64,000 bases of DNA from Podocnemis expansa (taxonomy: Eukaryota > Chordata > Testudines > Podocnemididae). Shown one piece after another: positions 1 to 12,259 of this stretch (its first letter is position 1; the number at the start of each line of letters is the position of its first letter). The DNA is taken from NCBI GenBank assembly GCA_007922195.1, contig ML681981.1:13959771-14023770 (forward strand), in the 5' to 3' direction. A program made the translations under genes and the position numbers. Below the pieces are notes generated by a model that was given only the letters and a program-made list of their open reading frames with translations, did not search any database and was not told where the DNA came from.

Positions 1-8
1 AAACGCCA

Positions 9-145
9 CTATGGAAGCTGAGAAGTTGTGTTTGATGCTTGTGCTTCAGTCTTAGCTTTCTTGCGAACTGGAAGAATGCCTTCCTCCTCGTCTGCTCGGG
101 GGAGTTTCCTGGTATACACCACGCCAAAGGCAGTCCTTCTGGTTT
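9..145 (-). CDS. RPP30: RPP30 coding exon 11 (last coding exon)
   Basis: Finishes codon 233 (Glu) and codes for residues 234-277, starting TRRTAFGVVYTRKL, then an acidic stretch (ADEEEG), a basic KKAK cluster and a short Ser/Thr/Gln-rich tail. The stop codon is at 9-11. The tail is longer than, and unlike, the human C-terminus as I recall it, which is usual for this variable end. The basic cluster may act in nuclear localisation (inference). The transcript's 3' UTR and poly(A) site are beyond the left edge. Confidence 0.93.
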
Positions 146-1189
146 CTGGAATTTAAAAAGGAAAAAACCCAAACAGTTTAAAACACCTCAAGTAAAAGTG
201 TAGCTGATATGTTAACTTCTCATTTCAATATATCTCCATCCTAACATTTAACAATTTTCCAACCCCCAGACAGTTAATACTGGTACAATGCAATGGATCT
301 GAATTATACGTTACTAATGTGAGTTTGAGAACTATTGCAATCTGTTGCCTATTTCAAAAGGGAGATAATCCTGCATTGCCCCACCCTGCCAATCCTCAAT
401 ATCCTCTTTTCTTGAGGCATTGTGTCCCCTTTGCTTCCTATGGTAGCAGTCAGTCCACTTCACATAGCTATGGAGGACTAAAATGGGAACATCTAGACAC
501 ATTTAAAAAGGCAGCAGAGACAAACCCAAGAATACTAGTGCATATTCAGAAAATTAATTATTTCAGTCTACTGAGTTATGCCACAGAACTGGGTAACAAA
601 GTACTAACATTTCTAGTTCCTTCAGCTTTGCAGCGACCTCTGCATTTCTTCTTCCCAAAGGAAAACCCCAAATTCTCAGCTTTTGGATAAGATTCCCATA
701 TGTTTCCCACAAGGGTCATTACAAATTGCACCGCACTTACACACACGGGGCCCCCAGACACCCAGCTACTCTTCTTCAGGCATAATTACCCTGTCTTTTG
801 CCATCACAAGGCCTCACAGGCAATAGGAAATGCAAAAATGAGTGGGGCCACACATTCCAGCCCCAGGACTGACAGGCCTATTCATCTGCTCATCCAATCC
901 TATATTCCTGGGGGATCCTCTTGGGAGGTCTCAGAGGAGTTCGGTGTCCTTGTTCAGGAAATGCTTTTGTGGAGAGCAGAGCATTTCCACAGCTCACTCA
1001 CTGTTACATAGGAAGTACGCTGAACTTACACTGAACTTTTAGCATCACAGGTAATGAAACAGCTGAAGGTCTTGCACATACGATTAAACTTGGCTATTGG
1101 GGCAGCTGTTCCTGTGTAAACCCCAAATGCAGATGTGCTGCATAGGTCTAAGCAATGACTTTCACTGGTCAGTTATATGGTACATGGTC

Positions 1190-1960
1190 ATTCCAGTGGC
1201 ATACCAAAGGGGGGTGGGGAAAGGCCAGGCCCCTGGGTGCGGGGCTGCAGGTGAGTGCCATGTTGATGCCCTCTGTCCCCAAGGTGAGGAAGCAGGAAAG
1301 CGAGGCTGCCCCGGCTGGAGCTGTGAATAAGTGCGTGTATGTGGAGGGGGGAGCAGTGGTGTGGCACCTGGCCGGGCAGGGGCGTGGGCATAGGAGGCAC
1401 TGCAGGTGCTCCTCAGCTCCTTCCTTCTCATGCATCCTGAAGGGCTGATCCAGCCCCCTCCGCAGGCTGAGGTAGGGGAGTGCAGGCTGTCCTGTGGTGT
1501 CTAAGGGGCTGGGCTGCGGGGCTCAAGTGGCAGATAAGGATGTGGAAGCTGCCACCTGGCCCAGCTCAGTCATTCCTGAGGGGCAGGGGGCACAGGAAGT
1601 GCTGATGGATGCCTCTAAGGGGCCCTCCGAAGCTCAAGGGGGAGTGGTTAGGCTGCCCCATTAGAGCCAGCGTCAGGCTGCAGGGGCACGGTGGTGACTG
1701 CACACTAGTAAGTATGGGACTGGAAGGGGGGACAGCAGAGCTAAGCCTGCATTTTCACCCCAAGCCTCCAGCTTCTCCTCTGCAGATAGATCCAGCCCCT
1801 CCCTGGGACAACTGGGGGGGGGACGGGACGGCACCAGGGTACCTCCTGCCCAGTGCAGGGGGCATGAGGTAGAGTGTGAGGGGGTGCAAATGTAGGCTTG
1901 GACCCTGGGACCTCTGGTACAACACTGAGCCATCCATGTAAACAAGCCCCAACACACACT
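1190..1960. other. GC-rich block, possible repeat interior
   Basis: The block is clearly GC-richer than the surrounding intron and has G-rich runs. Its left edge (ccagtggcataccaaagggg near 1194) resembles the start of a hAT-type short element, but I could not find a matching right end. Short frames are open here on both strands only because of base composition. No coding call is made. Confidence 0.35.
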
Positions 1961-3127
1961 GCGCATTCTGTGGTCTTGATCCTTGAGACCCTGACTACAG
2001 AAAACTTAGGCATTCTTGATATAAGATAGCCCAGGCCTAAAAGCGCTCTCAGATCCTTATAACCCCAAGATTTAGGAAGCTATATGATGGTAACTGAGGG
2101 CAGAAACTGGCTCTTGAAAGTGACCTGAAAAGGAAGAGAGAAGAGTAGATTTGTGCCCTGAAGAAGGCTGGAAAGGGCTTGAGCTTTTTTTAAAGCAGAA
2201 ATTAAAAGACAGGAATTCAGGTTTTTGCTTTGCCTGGAGACTACAGCAGCTGGAGAACTAATTATATTATGATTTCATACCACTCAGGAGACACAGCTGA
2301 ACTAAGAAAAGGAGTTGAAGGAGGACTTAAAACCGTTTTGTTTTGGCTACAATCAACATTTTGGAGAAAAGATGTTTTTCTTAAACATTTCATACATGCA
2401 AATACACATGCCCCTGCCTTCAGCTAGGGCTTGTGATCTCATAGTAGTCATTTGCATGACCCTACACAAAAGATGCTTCAGCACAGCCAGGGAACCTCAG
2501 ACTTGATACATCAATATTTCTGAAGTTAAAATGCACCCCAGGAAAAATAAAGGTTATTCTGAAAGACTAAGAAGGCCTTTAGGACTATTGATATAACTAA
2601 AATTGGAAAAGCCATTTAAAAACAACATATAAATTGGTTAAAATATAAAATCAAGTGAATTTACTTCAGCTAATAGCATAGAAAGAAATAATTTTGCAAT
2701 GATTTGTAACAGTTTTAAGTAGTGGCAACGTGGCTTTACATTGATTAATTAGCACCTTGATACACCAGTAAGGATAAATAACCTCTATACTATTACTCCC
2801 AATTTTACTAGATGGCCCAAAAATCCATAATCTAGGAAGGAAGCCCTCTTGGTTTATAAAGCCTGGTTTAGAGAGGAAGTGAAGGCAGCTATACTTTTTT
2901 AACTACTTAAGTGGATATTTTTAAACTAGATACAAATAATTTCAGCCTACATAAATGGAAGAACAGGCAAGTTGATGGTAATGCATATAAATCAGAAATC
3001 AAAAATTATAGAAAATTGATAAAGAAGCCAAGGGATACAAGGAGAAAGCTATGGCCAGCATAGCTAAGGAGAATAAGGAGTTTAAAAATATTAGGAACAA
3101 AAAAGAATCTTGAGAATATTATCAGTC

Positions 3128-3322
3128 CATTAGTACAATGGTTCTCAACCACTGTGTCGGGACACATTACTGTGTCACAACACAGCAGTAAGTATGTCAC
3201 AGAGAACTGGGGAACTGGCTGGATTTGGCTTGGAGGGAGTGGGCTAGTGTGTCCCGTAGAGTTGCAATATGCTCCCAAGCGTGTCACAATCCACAAAAGG
3301 TTTGAGAACCACTGCATTAGTA
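3128..3322. mobile_element. Non-autonomous hAT element (179 bp) with 8-bp duplication
   Basis: The element body is 3136-3314. It starts caatggttctcaacc and ends tttgagaaccactg, an imperfect inverted terminal pair of the kind seen in hAT/Charlie-type elements. Perfect 8-bp direct repeats CATTAGTA flank it at 3128-3135 and 3315-3322, the normal hAT target duplication. It is inserted in the older LINE. Confidence 0.88.
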
Positions 3323-3866
3323 GATGGAAATGGTAGAATTATCAATTATAATGAAGAAGGGTTAAATAAAATTTCTCTTCTGTATTTGGGAAAATAAACA
3401 CATGATCTAGCATCAGGTGATATAACGTTTTCCATTCCACATCTCATGCGGATGTTAAATAGCAGCTACTGAAGTTAGCTATTTTTAAAATCAGCAGGTC
3501 CAGGTAACTTGCATCCAAAAGTTTTAGAAGAGATAGTGAAAGAGCTCACTGGCCTTATTGTTGATTTTTCAATAATCACGGAATACTGGAGAAGTTCCAA
3601 AAGACTGGAACAAAGTTAATGGTGTTCCAATATATAAAAAAGGTAAACAAGGTGAGTTGGGTAATTATGGGCCTGTCAGACTACCATTGATCCCAGAAAA
3701 GAAAATAGAGTGGCTGATACAGGATTTTACTAATAAAGAACTAAAGGAAGATAATGTAATTAATGCAAATCATCATAGTTTTATGGAAAATACGTCCTGC
3801 CAAGCTAACTTGATATCTTTTTCTGGATGGAGATTACAAATTTGGTTGACACAAATAATAGTGTTG

Positions 3867-3970
3867 ATTATATTATATTATATTATATTATATTATATTA
3901 TATTATATTATATNNNNNNNNNNTATTATATTATATTATATTATATTATATTATATTATATTATATTATA
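3867..3970. repeat. (TATTA)n array with 10-N assembly gap
   Basis: A near-perfect 5-bp TATTA tandem array interrupted by Ns at 3914-3923. The run of exactly ten Ns is probably a placeholder, so the true array length is unknown. It can read through as YYIIL in either frame, which is not coding. Confidence 0.95.
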
Positions 3971-6650
3971 GACTTCTCTGCGGCATTTGTGTTGGTGCTG
4001 CACAACATTGATTAAAAAAGCTAGAACAAAAACAAATGAGCATGGTGCGCATTAAATGGATTAAAAACTGGCTAACCAATAGGCCTCTAAATGTAACTGT
4101 AAATGGGGAATCACCACTGAGCAGGCGTTTCTAGTGGGGTGCTGCAGGAATATGTTTTTAACCTTATACTATTTAACATTTTATTCAGTGACCCGGAGGA
4201 AAAAATAACATCACTGATTAAGTTTACCAATGACACAGTAATTGGTGGAATGGTAATAATGAAAAGGACAGGTCATTAATACAGAACAATCTCAATAACT
4301 TGTTAAACAGGTTGCAAGTAAACAATGTGTTTTAATATGACTAAACCCAAAAATATACATCTAGGAACAAAATGTAGGTCATTCTTACAGAATGGGAAAT
4401 ATGGCTGTGGGAAACCAGTAGTTTTGAAAAAGATGTGAGATCATGGTAGGCAATGAGCTGAACGTGAGGTCCCTGAGCAGCGCTGGGATCAACGAAGTTA
4501 ATTCAAAGCTGGGATGTAAAAAGAGGAGAAGGTTGGGTAGGAATAGAAAAAATATTTTTCATTTATATTTGGCACTGGTGCAACTGCTACTGAAACACTG
4601 TGTCAGCTTCTGGTGCCCACAATTCAAGAAAGATGTTGAAAAACAGGAGAAGGCTCAGGGAAGAGCAACAAGGATTAGAAGCCTGCCTTACAGTGATAGA
4701 CTTCAGGAGCTCAGTCTTTAGGTTAACAAAGGGAAGGTTCATATATGACTTCATTATAGTCTGTAAGTACATATATGCAGAATAAAACGCAAGGTCTTCA
4801 ATCTAGTAGAGAATGGCATAACATGATACAATACCTGAAAGAAGAAGCTGGACAGATTTAGGCTGGAAATTACATTAGGGTAAATTTTTAACACAGAGTA
4901 ATTTGCCATTAGAACAAATTTACCAAAGGTCATTGTGGATTCTCCATCACAGACAATTTTCAAATCAAGATTGGATGTTTTTCTACAAGGTATCTTCTAC
5001 GAATTATTTTGTGTTATAGACGATAGACTAAATGATCATAATAGTCCTTTCTGGCCTTGGAATTTAGAAGTCTAGGGAAAATTTTATTGGTTTGGAACAA
5101 GTCTACCACTCAAGGGCTGCACAAAGCATGTAAGCTCTTAGGGTTAAGAAATGGAGTTTCATTTACAAACCATTCAGGTTGAAAATGGAATAAAAGTCAC
5201 AATACAGCCACAGTGTTTTAAACTCACTAAGCTATAAAAACCAAGATAAAAGTTTAGGCTTTATTTTCCTTTCCTGCAATCTTATTTGTACTCCTTGTGA
5301 AAATGCCTTTAAGAAAAGGCCAACTGCAGTGTGTGAATGGGTACATGTACTGTGCTTTGGAAAATGTAACATTTTTCTCCAGTGCATTTGAAAAAGCTTA
5401 GCACTTCTGAACAAAATTTATTGTTCTTTAAAATTAATGCACCCCATGATTTTTAAAATGGACATTTAAAAATCTTAATGCACTGTCAAACTTCACATCA
5501 TGATTAATTCAAGCCTTTACAATAGGTAGCTATAAAAGAAATCTGACATGTCTTAATTCTAAAGTATTAAAAGCAACAGCATAATGATGTATTTGAGCAT
5601 TAACCCTTTTACCATGCTTGCTCAATCTACCTACACCCAGAAAAGCATTTCAATCTATTCCAAAGCACTTCATTTGTACAAGAACAAAAATTGATATGGG
5701 CAGTTATATAGGCACCTAAAACCACCTGTCAAGAATTCTAGTCTCCCCAAGCTATACAATCTATTTTCACCAGCACTAATGAGGAAGATGCTCCTCAAGG
5801 TGTTGCGGAGAAAAATGTCCTGCATCTGTGCATCGCTAGCTGACAGGAAACCTACATCAAGAGAATCATGCAGCAGAGCTGCTCACTCACCCTGGGAAAG
5901 GAAAGGAAAATACCAGTTTTTTTCAACATCATAGTAAAGTGTGGACAAGCATATTTTGTGCCAGGGCAATGCAGTTTCACACCACTTTTGTGAGGCTGTT
6001 TCACCATCCCAATGTCACTGCGGATTGGTAGGAATATAGAGGCTCATAGCAAACAGTGTCGGACTTTCACAAGGTCAAACCTATTATTTATGACAGGTTC
6101 AGGTCACATGTGCCTTGTACCAAGAATTCCAGGTCCAGATCCAATATGTATACACTACATAGAACTCAGTTCTGACATTAAATTATTTCTGTGATTAAAA
6201 CCGTTAATTGTCATCCTATGGTACAGATGGTAGGCCTTTCTGACAATGACAGATTCAAGCCAAAGTAAACAAATTAAAATCAGAAGTTTCTAGAAAATGA
6301 CAAGAGTTTTGGTAGAAGCAAAGGGGAGGGAAATTAGTGACACACTACTAATTGGGAAAACAGGATGTTTAAATTGACATATGGCATGGAGGCTTAGTCA
6401 TCTCTATGCTTGAGTGAATGCAGCACATAATATAATTGGAAATTTGTTGATTTCCACTGCACGAGGGAAGAGCCAAATTGCCTTTTGCCTAATGTTAGAT
6501 GACATATGAGCTCTAATTTTTTAAAATACCTCAGATCAATGCATATCCAAAACCAGCATTTCTTACTAAGCAGAGAGCACTTGAGTTTGATTTCACATCA
6601 GCCAGGAAATGCTCACACTACCTACTGGAGCAATGAATAAACTTGATGTT

Positions 6651-6726
6651 AAAACAAAAACAAAATGCCAACCACCAAAACCAACAAACAAAACAAAAAC
6701 AAAACACAACACCTAAAAAACAAAAG
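6651..6726. repeat. A/C-rich low-complexity tract
   Basis: Irregular (AAAAC/ACAAA) sequence with almost no G or T. Low complexity only. Confidence 0.8.
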
Positions 6727-7230
6727 GAAGAAGAGGGCATCTATAAACATGCACTCAAAGAGGGGGGCAATGCAACAGAATCTGCTGACATTTAAGGCCA
6801 GATCTGGATCCTATTAAAAGTCATTGGCAAAGTTCCCACTGATCTTAGCCTGTTCAAAATCCGGCTTTTATGAATCAAAATGCTATTTTGCTACATAACG
6901 TCATAGACTGATTTGTGGTTTGATTACATGATCTGTGCTTTCCCGGAAGAGTCACATACATTCTAAGTACTCCCAGGCAATCATCAGCACTGGAAGGACC
7001 ATTCCTTTGCCTCTTATTCCTTGGGGAAGGCCATTGCAATGAGGACAAGAAAAATGCATGGAATGTAGAAGCATAGGTGGTTCATCACTCAGAAAAAGTA
7101 GAATTCCAAGAACACTCTCCCTTTGAGAGCGGGTCCAAGACCATTTGGAGAATAAAGTGTTACAGTCACATTACTAAAAACAATAATACAAGTTAATGTG
7201 AATGAGAAGATAGCTGTGCCGTTCACTCAC

Positions 7231-7310
7231 CTCCATGAAGAACAACTGCTCTGCAGTTGACAGAAACAGCTGCCTTGGCATCACTTTCGGATAGGCCAAA
7301 CAACAAACCT
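7231..7310 (-). CDS. RPP30: RPP30 coding exon 10
   Basis: Finishes Leu-206 and codes for residues 207-232, GLLFGLSESDAKAAVSVNCR then AVVLHG, plus one base of codon 233. The acceptor is gatag and the donor gtgagt. The 80-nt length matches both neighbouring phases. Confidence 0.96.
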
Positions 7311-8554
7311 CTATCACCTTCATTAAGGAGCTCAAGGTCCACAAAGGAGGGAACAAATTAAACAGTTCTTTCCAGGGATCAATCTGGTCACCTGTCAAGT
7401 GACTAGGAACTAACAAATCTGCAACTTAAGAACAACTTTTTTACATAAAAGTTACACAAGGAGTGGTACTATTATATGGGTTGCACTTAACATATCAAAG
7501 ATCAGATTTAATGCTGATTGAAGCACATAAAATTCTGTTGATTCCATTGTTGGATCAGGCCTTATGCAAGGCTCCTCACTGTGCAGAACCCATTCATTTT
7601 GGAAGACAGAACCTTCAGTCCAGTTGAGTATTCTTCTCCAGATCTGACCCACCCAATCTAGCCTTTCAATGAAGTTAGGAAACCATGCTTAAACGCGATT
7701 TCAGCTAACCTGGTTTCAAACACCATTTAGTAGGGCACTGTGAAAGGGACTGGAGTTCAGCCAGAAAAAGGAAATTCCATCCTCTAGAGTATTCTGAAGC
7801 CATGGGGTGTGCGGAAGGGAGAACTTCTAATTTGGCATGAAAAAGGACACTTGGATCTTCTTTCTACATGGGACAATATGAAATTCTAATCTCCACCAAA
7901 GTTTGCCACTCATTCATGCCCATTCAGAACCCCGAATCAAGGAGGAAGTCACAAGCTGGCATCATGGTGTGACATACAGTAGGTATACACACATCCACAT
8001 TCTCCAGATGTAACAAGCTAGAATACAGAGACTTTAATTTCTGTTGTTGCCAGCTGTAGTACTATCATTCTGTGTGTGAAGTTTGAAATCAATCTGTTTT
8101 TCAGACTTGATACTGTATTATAAAAGCATTCAGGTTCACCCAAACACTCCTACGCAGGACATAGCATATTGCTATTTAACAGTCTTTGTTCAGCTACAGA
8201 GCTTAGGCTGAAAGAGTTCTAGTACAAGTGGATTGAAAGAATTCTCACTGGAAGGTATTATTTTATTTTTAAACTTCGTTATATTCAACACTTCAGCTCG
8301 GATACACTGGAATCTCTTCTGTATTTTTAAAGTGAGATTTTGTTTGAAATTAATAATTCAAACCATCTTTTCACTGCCACAAGGTCTGTTGCAATAAAAA
8401 ATATTCTTATGCCTGTCTCTCCCCCATTCTCCAAACCTCATGACTGACTTAGGTAGGATCCTTGATACAGTACATAGTTATCGTAATACCAAATGTTTCA
8501 AAATCAAGTTTCCATATTATTCTTAAAGATCAAATGTTACTTGGGAAAGGATAC
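7311..8554 (-). other. RPP30: RPP30 intron 9
   Basis: A 1.2-kb intron of ordinary AT-rich sequence. No repeat or RNA gene is recognised. Confidence 0.85.
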
Positions 8555-8592
8555 AAATTAGTGACATCGTATGGGCCTCGAAGTTCTAATGG
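8555..8592 (-). CDS. RPP30: RPP30 coding exon 9 (38 nt)
   Basis: Residues 194-205, PLELRGPYDVTN, plus the first two bases of the Leu-206 codon. The acceptor is ttttag and the donor gtatcc, which is a weak donor. The frame is completed by the first base of exon 10. Confidence 0.94.
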
Positions 8593-8961
8593 CTAAAACA
8601 GAAGACACAAGTGTGGATATTTGCACACATACTCAGTGTATTTTTATAGAGTAACAGTTTGCAAGACAATATTTACAGAAATTTACAAATATTTACAGTC
8701 ATTAACTCTGAATTTAAATTTCATGTAATCATGGGGTCCCAAGTTGCTGAAGATGCCAAAATAAGAATAAGATAGCTGCTGTCACTAAGGGGAAAACAGA
8801 AATGCTCACTTCCACTAGCAGAATTAAGAAAATGCAACCAGTAAGTGAGACAGAAGAAACCAAAAGACAAATGTAAAGGGATAATTATACTGATGTTTCT
8901 ATTTCTGCAGAAATACTCAAAAGAGATTTATTTATATATTTGAAAAAAATAACTGACTTAC
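8593..8961 (-). other. RPP30: RPP30 intron 8
   Basis: A short 369-bp AT-rich intron between two tiny exons. Nothing else is seen. Confidence 0.85.
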
Positions 8962-8991
8962 CCTTTCAGCTGCACTAGATACAATTATGTT
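8962..8991 (-). CDS. RPP30: RPP30 coding exon 8 (30-nt micro-exon)
   Basis: Residues 184-193, NIIVSSAAER, in ten whole codons between ctag and gtaagt. It is too short for an ORF scan. It was found by following the expected protein order between exons 7 and 9. Confidence 0.95.
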
Positions 8992-11900
8992 CTAGAGAAC
9001 AAAGAGAACAAGCATTAATCTTAGATCAATGTTATTAATAAATTTAAGACTGACATAAACCCAGCACTAACAATCCTATGAGTATTATTTGAAGTTAGAG
9101 TTAAGTCTGTTGGCCCTAGCTAGTAAACATATCTGCTGCTTTCTGAGTGAGGCAAATCTATTAAGATTGTTTCCAAGGAGCCATGACCCACAATAAATCA
9201 ATGCCCTGTACCAGATCTGCAAGTTGCAGAGCCTACTGGATCAAGACGACTTTACACAATAAAAAGAGTACCACAGTTACACTCATTCAAAGTACATCTA
9301 CAAAAATATAAAAAGACCTGGGGCACAGCCATGTCTTGCCCAGGTTCATGGTGAGGGCTCAGACTCTGAGTCTTTGAAATTGCTACGCAGATCTTCGGGT
9401 TCAGGTTCTCAGACCCTCCCCACCCACAGGGTTGCAAAGAACAGGCTCCAGTTTCACGGTCCGAGTCAGAATTAGCTGACCTGGGCCAGCCATGGGTGTT
9501 TAACTGTTGTGTAAAACTGACCTTACTTACAATCCCTCATCTACAGATGTGGAAAAACTGAAGCTACTTCAGCCACAGGGATGTCCCTGTATTTTGGTGT
9601 TGAACACACAAACAAAACCCTTTTGAGATCTACAAAAAAGATTTTTGATTGGAAGGGGGTTGAAAAAACAACACAATTCTAATAGTCTTACTTCAGCAAT
9701 GGAGAGATCAAATCTTCAGCAAATTTTGGCCTCATTAACTATTACACTGGCTAACAGAACTAGACCAAAGTCACCCAGTGAGAATGGATTTTTATCTCCA
9801 TTAATGCTGACTGCCATTAATATCAGCATATATGCATGCACAGGAAGTGGTGGGAAAGGAAGAACAGCACACTCCCCTCCCATCTCCCTGGTTGGCTAGC
9901 AACTCTCTTTCCTTCCCTAGGTTTCTATGAGATTCCTAAGCCACAGGAGAGGTTGATGGCTTCAGGGGCTAATACATAACCACAGTTCTTTGCACAGCTG
10001 TCATAGTTCTTTCAATGGTGAACCCCAATTGATTCCTGATTGTAGTGACCTTAGATAAGCTGTTACCCCTAGCATCTGCCTCAAAGAGCTCTCATGCCAT
10101 TTGAAAGATAAAAATAAGGCTGTGAGATTCCCTCTCACAGCAAAGCCTGAGTTCTGAAGCCTCAGCACTCTTCCTTCCCTGACATCACTGCCACCTACGT
10201 ACCACATTTCCAGTGGGGGTGTGTGGCTATTTGCTGATCTTCTACAGAGCTTTACTTGGCCCTCCACCTTCTCAGCACGAAAAGTGCAGCATGGATTTGA
10301 GGAGAGTAACTGTGTGCACAAATAGGACCTCTAATTACATCAGAACTATAGTATTTCCATTGAACAAACTCACTGTCCTCGCTTACACAAGACTTCCTGA
10401 GATGCTTAGCAGGAAAGGACGGGCTAAACCCTATGTCTGAGAGCTCTGAAAGCCACAAGAAGTAACATGCAGAGGAACTTCTCCACACACATCATGAAAG
10501 ATCTTAGGAGATTCTTCTGCTTTGCAGTTCACCTTTAAATCTGCTTGCTATAGATCTCAAGGTGCTTTTGAGTTTCAGGAGTGTTGTGTCTTCAGTGGGA
10601 AAATTTAAGCTTGGTGCTTTGAGCTGCAACAGCCAATGTCTGTCTTCCAGGCTCAGAAATAGCTTCTGCTGCTACTCTGAAAGTATCTCCTTTGAAACAG
10701 GACAAGAACAAATGCCAGATCTTGGGATACTTTTATTCACCAGAAACATGCTCTGGCTGCTGGGCTTGAAGACAATTTGCCTCTAAGGAAGAGGCAAACA
10801 CAGGCAAAAGGGTTAGGTAAGGAGGGAACTGCCAGAGAATGAGAAGAAAGTAGGCAGAAGTGGGTGTCTGTTCAAAGAAATGTCAAAGGAGATCTCAGAG
10901 GCAAAGTATGAGCTGATCAGCTGAGTGAAGATCAGACTGTTCAGTCAACTGCCATGGATATCAGACCCATACTCCACCACCCTAAACAAGAGCAGTGGGG
11001 AGTGGAAGAGAAGAGACTTTGGATGCCAAGGACTCCCCATTTCCTCCCTTTTGGGGTGGTCAGTGGGTCCCTCCCCCCTCATTGTTTAAGTTCCCTCCCC
11101 ACTTTTTCCCTCTTGGAGGAATGTGTTTTGTATGTCTTGTATTCATCCACACTTCCCACCCCTGTTTTGGGAGCCCAAAGGATCTGCCCCATCTTCATTT
11201 CTGAGGGTAGGGACACCACTAAGTGCCACATGGCTGTTTCTTAGCTCTTCCCTCCTGCCGAGTTCTCTGAGCAGGAAAGAAACAGAGTCCAGGAGATGGC
11301 AACACCATAACTCCCCTTAGCTGGGGAGTGGATAGAGGAGAGTCCTTGTCCAGTGCTGAGACATGCAGGCTCAGGAGCTGAGAGGAAAGATTCAGGAGGT
11401 AGACTGCCTACCACAATTCCACAGAGAACTGGAACAAGAAAGCTGCAATTCCTCCTCCTCTCTACTGAGGACTAGTGGCCAGGGAGTCTGATACAGTGAT
11501 ATGCATGAAATTTAATACCCCACCATGACTGACAGATCATCCTGCTTGGATGCAACACAGAATGCAGAAGGACATGGGGATCTTCAGATACAAGGCTTTC
11601 TTTATATTGCAGTTTCAGAAGCAGGGCAGAATGTACAACAGAACTATTTCAGCCAGGAATCTGCTTGGTAACCAGCCAGCAGCATGGGTTTGTTTTATGT
11701 AATAGGAATTTAGTGAAGTTTTCCCTGAAGGTGGTGGTGATGGTCCCCCCCCTCGTTATTTTAATTTACACAAGATCCTATATTTAAAGTATTTTGTAAG
11801 ATGTGAAAGATTAATATAGGTACAGGTTTCCAGATCTACAGGATGTGCTCTTTTGTCATTTAGAAATTAAATAGATACCTTCAAGAATATGGACAAATAC

Positions 11901-12142
11901 CAATTTTTGTGCAAATTTTAAATCTTCATAACCAGTTTTTGTGAATGCCCTGCATCTCCCCACTAACGGTCACAGACAGGTCATTCTGACCAAATCTCAA
12001 CAATTTTAAAAGCATCTGCCTTAGACAAAGATTCAGTCACATGTTCAGGAATTCCAGCACCAATCCTACTTGAAACTGCTCAGCTGGTACAATGCTAAAA
12101 GAACTTGAACTGTATTAATTTTATTTCAGTTTGCAAGCTCAC
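8992..12142 (-). other. RPP30: RPP30 intron 7
   Basis: A 3.15-kb intron of moderate base composition. No transposon with recognisable ends was found. Pyrimidine-rich stretches lie near 11040-11160. No supported gene. Confidence 0.8.
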
Positions 12143-12259
12143 CTTTCCTTTGCAGATCTGCATCAGACTAAGTGCATTTGAAATTGTGTATCTTCTCATT
12201 GTGGAGTCTCTGATGGCTGGGGTGTAAAGAACTTCAAAGTAAATACCACGATCTATCGC
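12143..12259 (-). CDS. RPP30: RPP30 coding exon 7
   Basis: Residues 145-183, beginning AIDRGIYFEVLYTPAIRDST and continuing MRRYTISNALSLMQICKGK. It has 39 whole codons, acceptor aaag and donor gtgagc. This is one of the best-conserved p30 blocks. Confidence 0.96.

Larger units (their letters stand above)
2820..5075 (+). mobile_element. Degenerate L3/CR1-like LINE, reverse transcriptase part
   Basis: Broken frames on the plus strand translate to LINE ORF2-like pieces in the expected order. A segment like LVYKAWFREEVKAA is near 2860. RT-core text (VPKDWNKVNGVPIYKKGKQG then GNYGPVRL) is near 3590-3680. QANLISF is near 3800, KWIKNWL near 4055, and a C-terminal piece resembling HCVSFWCPQFKKDVEKQEKA is near 4600. 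The end near 5075 (ctttctggccttggaattta) resembles CR1/L3 3' ends. Many stops and shifts show it is long dead. A hAT element (3136-3314) and a TATTA array (about 3867-3970) lie within it. Confidence 0.8.
146..7230 (-). other. RPP30: RPP30 intron 10
   Basis: A 7.1-kb intron, mostly repeat-derived. 146-1190 shows nothing I recognise. 1190-1960 is a GC-rich block. About 2820-5075 is an old LINE on the plus strand carrying a hAT insertion and a TATTA array. 5080-6640 shows nothing recognised. 6651-6726 is A/C-rich low complexity. 6790-6860 holds a short stretch of the kind found in old amniote repeats. Confidence 0.85.

Noticed and set aside
3657..4015. Tyr/Ile-rich protein encoded at the TATTA array
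   Set aside because: It is a translation of a simple repeat containing assembly Ns.
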